A DNA stretch of 64,000 nt, taken from assembly GCA_023362775.1 (NCBI GenBank), contig JALMGJ010000005.1, positions 62,315,463 to 62,379,462 of the forward strand. Reading direction: 5' to 3'. Every line of letters starts with the position of its first letter. The stretch's first letter is position 1. Below are positions 56,036 to 64,000 of the stretch, one piece after another. The position numbers were made by a program, and so were the translations under genes. Under the pieces are notes generated by a model that worked only from the letters and a program-made list of their open reading frames with translations, was not told the DNA's origin and made no database searches. This DNA comes from Charina bottae (taxonomy: Eukaryota; Chordata; Lepidosauria; Squamata; Charinaidae).

Positions 56036-57199
56036 CTCTAATGCAGTATAATGGAGCTAGTTGCACTATAGGCAATTTAATTATGCAAGCATTTGAGATT
56101 AGACAGTTTTTCATTTTTTAATAAGTTAGTATTATTTTTAAACAAAAATCTTTTCATGCCATGCTAAAAAGTACATACCCTATGACTAGCAGAAAGCACT
56201 TTAATGGAGGTTTCACCTTAGCTTTATTCAGAGTTACTCCACAAGCACTGCTTATATACAATCACCATTTATTTTATGGAGGCCTAGCAGACTGAACAGC
56301 AGCTGTTTTGGTTGATTGCATTCTGTGGCTCCAATCCATTTCTACAGAAGAATAGCAGAAAGCTGCTATGCACACTTCCTTATCCAGCAGCAAACACCCC
56401 ATTCAGATCACTTATCACCTATTTGAGGGCAGAGAAAGTGAGGAGAATTAATCCAATCCTTCTCTTTTTCTGCCACCCATAAACAGATGTGGGATAGCAT
56501 TAAATAAAATCCCTCTTTCAGAAACTGTAATGGATTTTTCCCTGCTGAATGACAAATTCTTCTGCATTACAAACTAATAAAATACAGTTATGAAATAATA
56601 TATAATGCAAACAGCAATCTATTTAAGTACCGTAAACTTTTATGTTCTAGTATTTCCATGAGCAATAATTTGAGCATCTGCAGTAAAATATTATTTGGAC
56701 AAATGGGCATCAAATTAAAAAAAATACATCCAAGGGGAATGCTAAAAAATCAGAGTATTCAAATTAAATAGAAGCTGTCAGCTTTGATCAGTGGTTGATG
56801 TGGTACAATATATTAAACTATGTCTATCTCAGAGTTTCTCCATGACTCAGTGGTAGCCTCACATTACCAGAGAGCTGATTTCATTTCAGCAGGCTTAAAT
56901 ATGCTCAGTTCTGTGGTTAATGATTCTTTGAAAAAGAAGCAAAGTGACTGTTTCCTAAGCAGCATTGCTCAGTTTGCTTACGGGACTATGTGAGACTCAA
57001 GGAGTCAGAGACGACAGCAGACGAGTCTTTCCATGATTGACGTCTTTTATGTAGGACACTCTTAATTTTATATATTTGTGCATGGGAGAAATATATCCTG
57101 GTGATACCCTAAAACTGGTATTGGAGACCTATTACAAAGTGTGAAATAGGATGACTCAAGTTGGAAACTTCACTGGGGGAGAGCAGAGTTAGGGGGAAT
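56036..57199. other. AT-rich non-coding stretch
   Basis: Nothing recognisable. Confidence 0.5.
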
Positions 57200-57513
57200 G
57201 TTGATCGGAAGATTGCAAGTTCGGAGGTTCGAATCCCTAGCCCTGCGTGCGGAGTGAGCTCCCGCACTAGCTCCAGCTCTTGCCAACCTAGCAATTCGAA
57301 AGCATGCAAATGCAAGTAGATTAATAGGTACCACTTCGGTGGGTAGGTAACAGCGTTCCGCGCGTGTCATGCGGCCACATGACTGCGGAAGCGTCTTCGG
57401 ACAACGCTGGCTCTTTGGCTAACAAACAGAGATGAGCACCGGCCCCTAGAGTTGGACACAACTGCACAAATGTGCGGGGGGTACCTTTACCTTTACCTTT
57501 TTATATTTTCTCA
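57200..57513 (+). mobile_element. Sauria-type SINE, slightly 5'-truncated
   Basis: It begins at 'ttgatcggaagattgcaagt', missing about 30 bases of the tRNA-like head, and runs through 'ggaggttcgaatccct' to the (ctttac)n tail. One base is lost in 'catgcggccacatg'. Confidence 0.92.
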
Positions 57514-58077
57514 GGGCTGATTCCCACATTTGCCCTGGAATTTTATACCTGCAAACTAAAGGGGCCATGCCAGATGACATGCATTTTGTACTGATTCTGG
57601 CACTGATTTAGTTTGATTTTGTTTTAAAGTGTTCAGCTACTGAAATGAGAGGTGGTATAGTGGGTTGGAGCTTTCTTGTTTATGCACTTTTTGTTCCTAT
57701 ATCCCCCTTTTTATAGGAGATTTGGAGCTCTCCATTCATTAAGATCCCCCAGTTTCATGGAAACAGGTTAATCAAGATAGACATCATACCCCAGCTCTGT
57801 GTAATGAAACTGGCAGGTCATTCTGTATTTTGTGGTTTTAACAGCTCAAAACTGAAAACGCAGATAAGGTCATTAAGTTAAAGAAACCACAGTTGTTGTT
57901 GTTTTGGCATACTAAAAACTATAACTAGAGGCTAAAAGCAAAGTTGTGAGAAATGTTGCTGTTTTTTTTTCCTTTAGAATTTGAACAAATGCATTCTAAA
58001 CATGTACTGATTAATTTTATGAATTTTAACTTAGTAGTGAATAATTGGTGATGTGTAGGCTGATAAGAAACTCCATT
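57514..58077. other. Non-coding stretch
   Basis: Nothing recognisable. Confidence 0.45.
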
Positions 58078-58081
58078 TAAC

Positions 58082-59034
58082 TGTTGGAAGGAAATCTTAC
58101 CAGGCTCCGTTCCGAGCTGGGAATGAAGATACGCAGGCAGTTGCTTGAACAGAGGTGATTTTATTTTCCAAGAGCGTGTACAGGGTATGCTGCTTGGAGG
58201 TGGCCACACCTGTATTTCCCCCACAAGCCCTTTATATACAGTAGGAGAGCTTGGCTGTTGTTATGCTAAGGTGTTCCCGCCCTCTAAGAACTTCTCAGAA
58301 AAGTGCAGTTTATCGGATTTTGGAGCAGAAGCGCTCTGTGGTCAGGCCCCCTGCTGTTTGTGTTTCCTGTTCGGCTAATCCAGGTTCCCTGCGGGGCTGT
58401 GGCCTTGTCTACTAGCCTGGACTGTTCACTTTGGAAGGAATTTTTTGTTATTTGATTGTGGAGATCTGTTTGGCTGTTCACCTGAATGGGCTCTGCTAAA
58501 TTCTGTGAATGAGCAATTTTTTGTTTTCCAAGGTCTCTGATTAAAGCTGAAGGGAATCCTTTGTCTAAACCAGGGCTTTCCAAAGTTTTCCTGCAGCAAC
58601 ACACCAACCGCCATTGGTGTGTCGCCGCAGGAAAACCCGGAAGTGCCGCCGTTGCAGCAGTGCGCAAAAACCCGGAAGCGCTGCTGCCGCTTTCGGGTTT
58701 TTGTGCGCCGCGATTGGTGTGACGCCGCGGTAAAACCCGGAAGCGCTGATGATGATCAGCGCTTCCGGGTTGTGTGGCGACACACCAGACTGTGTGTGGC
58801 GACACACTTTTGTGTCGCCACACACAGTTTGGAAAGCTCTGGTCTAAACAGTTGGGCTGCCTTTTACATTTTAATCTCTGGCATCCCCTTTTGCATTGAA
58901 CCCATTCTACAGTATTTTGTAACTTTTAACCTTTTACCTTGCTCAAGGGGAAGGCAATATAGCAGGGGGACAGTGCTCGGGGGGGGGGGGGAGAAAACAT
59001 GGCAGGCAGGGAGAGATCTTAATTTCTTCCAACA
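58082..59034 (-). mobile_element. ERV solo LTR, minus strand, split by hAT MITE
   Basis: The ends TGTTGGAAG...CTTCCAACA are the short inverted repeats of a retroviral LTR, and TAAC at 58078-58081 and 59035-59038 is a 4-bp TSD. Read on the minus strand it carries a TATA-like TATATAAA (58231-58238) and AATAAA (58160-58165). Without the hAT insert it is about 670 bp. It matches 59521-60209 in the opposite orientation along its length. A run of 13-14 G lies at 58979-58991. Confidence 0.85.
58571..58841. mobile_element. hAT MITE, family B copy inside solo LTR
   Basis: Ends CAGGGCTTTCCAAAGT and AGTTTGGAAAGCTCTG. A perfect TSD, gtctaaac, lies at 58563-58570 and 58842-58849. The interior contains a near-perfect palindrome at about 58733-58770: two 16-base arms of the aacccggaagcgctga type around a short spacer. 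Confidence 0.92.
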
Positions 59035-59038
59035 TAAC

Positions 59039-59516
59039 TATATAAAGGCTGATGCTGGATTAGTAAAACTGGCTCTCTGATCATCCCTCTTAAGGTAGAG
59101 GAGAAAAAACTTTCTAGGCTTGTGGTAATGTATACTTGATTCTTTTTAATGGCTTGATTCAGTTAATATGCTCTGTTTTCATGTATTTTTATATTCTTAC
59201 AATATATTCTAAATAAGATAAAATGAATGAGGTTCTCTGTCTTTTCCTTTCATTTACTGATCCTTCAAAATGCAGGATAAGATAGACTCTTCCTGTCATG
59301 AAGATTTTATTTGGGGGATGTATTATCTTTACTCAGCAACTCTTGAGATTTCAATTGCAAACACATTTGGGGAAGAGATCAGATTCCCAGGAAATGATGC
59401 AACCTCTGCCACCCTCATCCTGCTTCTTTCTCTCCCAGGAAAGTATCTGTGTATTTTCATTGGTGGAGGTGAAACAGCTTTGTGAGGATTTTCAGTAGAA
59501 AAGTCGTATGAAGAAA
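59039..59516. other. Spacer between two inverted solo LTRs
   Basis: About 480 bp with no retroviral coding sequence, primer binding site or polypurine tract. It is ordinary AT-rich DNA, so the two LTRs are not the ends of one provirus. Confidence 0.6.
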
Positions 59517-60033
59517 AAATTGTTGGGAAGATTTCAAACAAATGCACCCCGCCCCGTCCATATCTTTCCTTGGCAAACCTCCATTTTCTCCCCAGAACAT
59601 TGCCTTCTCCTTGAGCAAGGTAAAAGGTTAAAAATTACAAATAGAATGGGTTCTATGCAAAAGGGGATGCCAGAGATTAAAATATAAAAGGAAGCCAACC
59701 GCTTAGACAAAGGATTCCCTTCCAATTCAATCAGAAACCTTGGAACACAAAAGGTCAGTTCATTTACAGAACTTAGCCAGCCCATTCAGGTAGACCTTCT
59801 TCCCCAGCCAAACAGATCTCCATAATCGAATAACAAAAGATTCCTTCCAAGGTGAACATTCCAAGTAGTAGACAAAGCCACAGCCCGCAGGGAACCCAGA
59901 CGATCAAGACAGGAAACACAAACAGCAGGGATCCCAACTACAGAGTGCCTCCTGTCTGAAATCCGGCAAATTACACTTCTCTCAAGTTCCTAGGGGGCGG
60001 GAACACCTTTGCATAGCAACGGCCAGGCTCTCC

Positions 60034-60042
60034 TATATAAAT
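60034..60042 (+). promoter_or_regulatory. LTR TATA box
   Basis: TATATAAAT sits about 80 bases upstream of the AATAAA signal, the usual U3/R arrangement in a retroviral LTR. Activity is unknown. Confidence 0.6.
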
Positions 60043-60121
60043 GGCCTGTGGGGGAAATACAAGTGTGGCCACCTTCCAACCAGCATACACTGTACTTTGT
60101 ACTCTGTATATGCTCTTGGGA

Positions 60122-60127
60122 AATAAA
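60122..60127 (+). promoter_or_regulatory. LTR polyadenylation signal
   Basis: AATAAA is conserved in both inverted LTR copies (complement at 58160-58165). Confidence 0.65.
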
Positions 60128-60213
60128 CCAGCAAACCTCTGTTCCAGCAACTGCCTGCGTCTTTTCATTCCCGGCTTGGGACGAACCTTGGTAAGAATTC
60201 CTTCTGACATAAT

Positions 60214-62741
60214 GTTAAGAAATATTTCTTCTTTAATCCTGACCAGCATACTTCTGCAATTTGTAGCCTCAGCTATTTTATTTTTATCTGTAATTAGAAT
60301 CACCATATTGTATCACACATGTTATTCCACTGTAATATAAAACATTTACCATTGGGATATATTGAACTCTGGCCAGTGATTTGGCTTGAAACAGTGTGCA
60401 AGTAATGTGTATTAAGAGCTATGAGATCACACACATTATTTCTATGTCTGTCTTCAATTAATTCCTGTAATTCTATTCCTGTATTCAGGCATTGTATGTG
60501 AACAGGGTAAGGAAAAATAGGTATATGCCAGCATCACCCCAATATGCCTGACCGTGTGTTGAACAGAGAGGCTGGCAGAAGCTTATATTTGAGCTTGTTT
60601 GAATATTTTGTAGCATCAGGAATCCTAACCAAGTAGACACTGCCTCTGACCTCACAAACATCCTGCTCAGCATGGGAAGATGTCAGTTGTGGGATGACAC
60701 AATGTCCCTTGCCTCTTATGTATGAAGCTGTGCCCTAATCAGGCATCTCAACATGTAGATTTCTTTGCCCAGAGCCTAGGAACATAGCAATGGAGTTGCT
60801 TATTGGAGAATCTTAGATTGGTTTTATGTGTACAATTTGCACGCATACACATAGATAGCCTATTCACATGGATAATGGTGGAAGGACAAAGATGTAAGGA
60901 TTAACGTGCTTCCTTGCTGCATTTTCATACATAATTTCAAATCTTGTAAAAAAGAAATTACAGAAGCCTTTCTTGCCCTTTGCAGTCATTATGACTGTTA
61001 ATATTTGCTGTAAAAATCTTTAAAATTATTTAAAATACTGCATGTCAGCATGAGAATTTCTTTCTCTTAAATGGGTGTGAGTTGACACAGCAACAATTTC
61101 AGCTCTATGTCAAACAAGTTTTTTTCCCCACCCAGGCCCACTTTTACTTTTAAAAGTCTTTTATCTTATAATGCAAATGAACAAAACCAATACAGAGGAA
61201 GAGCAGAAATCTTGGTACTTCAAACATTCTAGATAATATTTACTTATAATTCACAGGAACACATTTCTACAATCAAGAGACAAAAAGGCACAGCATTAAG
61301 AAAAAATTAACACCAAGCAACCTTTGTGAATATTGCCTTCCAGTGAAAGGCTTATTGCAGAGAAACTACAGTACAATCTCATAAAGCACTCCTTATGTTA
61401 GCTTGTCTGTTCTGAAGAATAATGTACGTTTGTGTGATGCGGTTAGAAAGAGAGAGAGAAGGACGCACAAACAATTCTTGAAGAATATTTTCTGAATAGG
61501 ACTTTGAATTATACATTATTGTATATCATAACTTCCATAGCAACCAATACAAAGGGGACGGGTGAGAGGATGGTAATTAAAGAGACAAGTTATGCCATAA
61601 AATTAATGCTGATTCAGTATGATGGATCAGGCAGCATCCATATAATTGTAATAAGTACATATTGAACATTATCATTATAATGCATCCTTCTGAATAAACA
61701 TTCATAAAATTGGGCTGTAAAGAAAGGCGCTGCATCTATTTGTGTGCTTATAAATCCCATTATATTAGTTTGGATCACAGTAAAATATAACAACCATTCC
61801 CAAGGTCTGCGTAAGTAGTGGCCATCATCTAGCAGCTTATAAAATAGGTACTATTCAACCATGTTGCCTGCTTGCAATCTGTCAAGCAATTTTTTCAGTC
61901 ACAATTGGGCATCCTGGTCAGACTGTGTTTCAATTAATCCTCAAGGGAACTGATGTCGCAACCACCTCATGGTACAATGTTAAACGTGGTATTTTTCTGC
62001 AAATCTGAATGCATGCCAGCATGTGCAGTGGTTTATAGATTCAAAATAATAAAACAGTGAAAATGACAGGTGCAGAAATTTGGACACCATTTTGTTGATC
62101 CATTTTGTTTTTGTTTTTACTGTAAAGAAGTTAACTAGGCCCAAAAAGGTGATTAGGCCTATACAGTAACTAACGAGGTAAAGACAATTTCAGAGGGGAA
62201 CAAATACTTTGACCCTTCTAACCTCTCAGGTTACAATTATTATTCTGTCTGCCCTCAATTACCATGAGCTTCTTTAAGCAGCTGTCAAGTACTGAAAATG
62301 AAGATAATTCGCTCTTACAAAGCAAGGGAAATATATAGAAAAAAATCTCTAAATGCTTCCAGCTAACCATTTCCACTGTGAGATACATTGTTAAGAAAAA
62401 GAAAGTACATGATGGAACCGCTGAAGGGAAGGGAAGGACAGGAAGATCAAAAAAATCTCTTCCACAACTGTCTAAAAACTGGCCAGATCTGCAAATCAAA
62501 ATCCAATCACTGCAAACAATCTGCTGAAAAGTTTAGCTGATACTGAAGTCGTTGTCCACAAGTCCAGAGTACAGGATGGCTTATACAGCATGCAACGCTG
62601 CCATCCTTTCTGTATCCCAGGTGAGGTGGTGAGGATGACTTAGCATTACATTGCCTGACCAAAATGCTTGAAATCAACCATGCAAAAACCAACATGGCTG
62701 AATTTACTAAGTGGTGCACTAACTCACCTTTATGCCTTTGA
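60214..62741. other. Mostly unique non-coding stretch, possible Tc1 remnant
   Basis: The segment 62069-62215 starts near 'ggtgcagaaatttggacacc' and ends near 'gggaacaaatactttgaccc'. These resemble the 'aagtatttggacac' ends of Tc1-like elements, but decayed. Nothing else is recognised. Confidence 0.35.
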
Positions 62742-63265
62742 GTCAGTGGTTTCCCACTGCCTGTTTCCTAGGGCTGAGAGAGGATGACTGGCCCAAGGTC
62801 ACCCAGCTGCTTTTGTGCCTAAGGCAGGACTTGTTGTTGTTGTTGTTCAGTCGTGTCCAACTCTTTGTGACCTCATGGACCATAGCACGCCAGGCCTTCC
62901 TGACCTCCACTGTCTCCCGGAGTTTACTCAAATTCATGTTCATTACATCGGTGATGCTATCTAACCATCTCATCCTCTGCCCTCCCCTTCTCCTTTTGCC
63001 TTCAGTCTTTCCCAGCATCAGGGTCTTTTCCAGTGAGTCCTCTCTTCGCATTAGGTGGCCAAAGTATTTGAGCTTCAGCTTCAGTATCTGTCCTTCCAAT
63101 GAGCAGTCAGAGTTGATTTCCTTCAGGATTGACTGATTTGACCTCCTTGCAGTCCAAGGGACTCTTAAGAGTCTTCTCCAGCACCACAGTTCGAAAACAT
63201 CAATTCTTCGGTGCAGGACTAGAATTCACCATCTCCCCATTTCTAGCCTGGTGCCTTAACTGCTG
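62742..63265 (-). mobile_element. tRNA-derived SINE, minus strand, split by BovB
   Basis: The left arm (62742-62831, 'ctgactggcccaaggtcacc'-like core) and the right arm (63213-63265, 'aattcaccatctccccattt' to 'gtgccttaactgctga') together match the SINE at 51180-51295. The tRNA-like head is at the right end, so the SINE is on the minus strand. Confidence 0.8.
62832..63212 (-). mobile_element. BovB LINE 3' fragment, minus strand, inside SINE
   Basis: The + strand begins (TTG)n (62832-62846), the complement of the BovB tail. The minus strand is open from 63099 to 62853: MEGQILKLKLKYFGHLMRRE, DSLEKTLMLGKTEGKRRRG and HEVTKSWTRLN. TSD gcaggact lies at 62824-62831 and 63213-63220, inside the SINE. 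The subfamily is that of the copy at 15858. Confidence 0.95.
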
Positions 63266-64000
63266 AAAGAAAGGCAAAACTGGCTCATTCCCCTTAATAT
63301 TGGGGCAGGCAAAAACATCCAGATTGGGCAAGGAAAGGCATTTAAATACCTTTCAGTATCTATTTTCTACCTCCTGGAAACCCCAGTCCTCAGATGTTAT
63401 GCTCTATGCATGAAAAGCTTCCAAAGCAATCATCAGATACTGTGATGGAATATTTAACAGAGGAAGGGAGGAACACAGAGAAGGGAGAAAGTCTGTAACA
63501 GAACGTACAACTGACCTCAGAGAAGGAAAGAGCAAACCCTTAAGGAGGGACTTGCAGAAGAGACTTCACTGTCCTGGGAAAGAGAGAAGTGTGAGAAAGA
63601 AACTGAAAATAACCTTGATTTTGTTTAATATAAGATGGGACAGAGACCAATACTAATACCTCCTATCAATAAAGATCTTTCCAGAAATCTGCCTATAAGG
63701 GCTTGACAGTTACACATGCTTTAAGAGATAACCATGTGCCTGCAACAATTCAACTTTTCAAAGCTAAAGTGCTAAGTCTTTTGCCGCATGGAACACAGTG
63801 TTGTGTGCATAAAAATATCCTTGTGGTAGAAGCAGTTCAGTCCAAATTCCAGAGGTCTCTGTCCAAATTCCTGGCTCTTGAATTCACAGATATACTTCTC
63901 TGATTAGAGGTTGGTTGTGCTCTGTTGAGGCTTGCCTGAGGCTCTTCCAGGTGAACTACTGGCTTAAATAAATATATGGGGGTAACTCCCTAGTCCATCT
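63266..64000. other. Non-coding stretch, possible LTR end
   Basis: 63434-63715 starts TGTGATGGAA and ends with AATAAAG at about 63667 followed by 'ttgacagttaca', which could be an LTR, but no TSD or second copy is visible. Otherwise nothing is recognised to the window end. Confidence 0.3.

Larger units (their letters stand above)
59521..60209 (+). mobile_element. ERV solo LTR, plus strand
   Basis: It starts TGTTGGGAAG and ends CTTCTGACA. The U3 part contains 'ccttctccttgagcaaggta' and 'ggcatccccttttgc' blocks shared with the minus-strand LTR. TATATAAAT lies at 60034-60042, AATAAA at 60122-60127, and U5 follows to the terminal CA. Flanking 4-mers aaat (59517-59520) and taat (60210-60213) match 3 of 4, an eroded TSD or two unrelated flanks. 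No primer binding site follows. Confidence 0.8.

Noticed and set aside
58082..60209. A single provirus bounded by two LTRs
   Set aside because: The LTRs are in opposite orientation, the 486-bp spacer has no viral motif, and the left LTR has its own 4-bp TSD.

Overview
This is AT-rich vertebrate nuclear DNA, almost certainly from a squamate reptile (lizard or snake). The best evidence is the set of repeats: five loci of a tRNA-headed SINE that matches the squamate Sauria/Squam1 type, several BovB (RTE-clade) LINE pieces ending in (CAA)n/(TTG)n, two squamate-type L1 lineages, a Penelope-like element with a GIY-YIG domain, and an Ingi/Vingi-like LINE. I cannot tell lizard from snake. I see no credible host exon, rRNA, functional tRNA gene, CRISPR array or bacterial-style operon. 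The window reads as an intergenic or intronic repeat graveyard.

Layout. 0-15 kb: a possible decayed retrocopy, two hAT MITEs, LINE 3' ends, one complete Sauria-type SINE, a BovB 3' end, a CORE-type SINE and a Tigger-like MITE. 15.8-17.2 kb: the best open reading frame, a 5'-truncated BovB with an intact YADD reverse transcriptase motif. 17.6-22.6 kb: an inverted Sauria SINE, a truncated Penelope-like element, two adjacent copies of an old RTE LINE (one split by a hAT MITE) and an L2/CR1 piece. 22.67-24.3 kb: the leader and decayed gag start of an endogenous retrovirus (lysine-tRNA-type primer binding site, splice donor, duplicated stem-loops), split by a BovB. 24.5-30 kb: a diverged ~335-bp tandem repeat, unique AT-rich DNA and a hAT MITE. 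30.2-32.3 kb: a Sauria SINE split by a short L1 that lacks ORF2. 35.2-36.0 kb: a Vingi-like LINE. 40.5-43.6 kb: a pile-up of three L1-type fragments plus a hAT remnant. 43.9-53.4 kb: fold-back hAT MITEs, microsatellites, CR1 fragments and a Tigger-like MITE split by a hAT MITE. 55.6-60.2 kb: a complete short Tigger-like MITE, a Sauria SINE and two solo LTRs of one ERV family in opposite orientation. 62.7-63.3 kb: a SINE split by BovB.

How it fits together. Insertion order can be read at many places because host elements resume after the insert with matched target-site duplications (TSDs). The strongest pattern is that eleven hAT-type non-autonomous elements lie here, and ten have a readable 8-bp TSD. 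All ten carry TA at TSD positions 4-5 (in one case only on one side), which is the Buster-type hAT target signature. No hAT transposase is present, so they were mobilised in trans. All family names are from recognition of motifs and architecture by eye; no database was searched.
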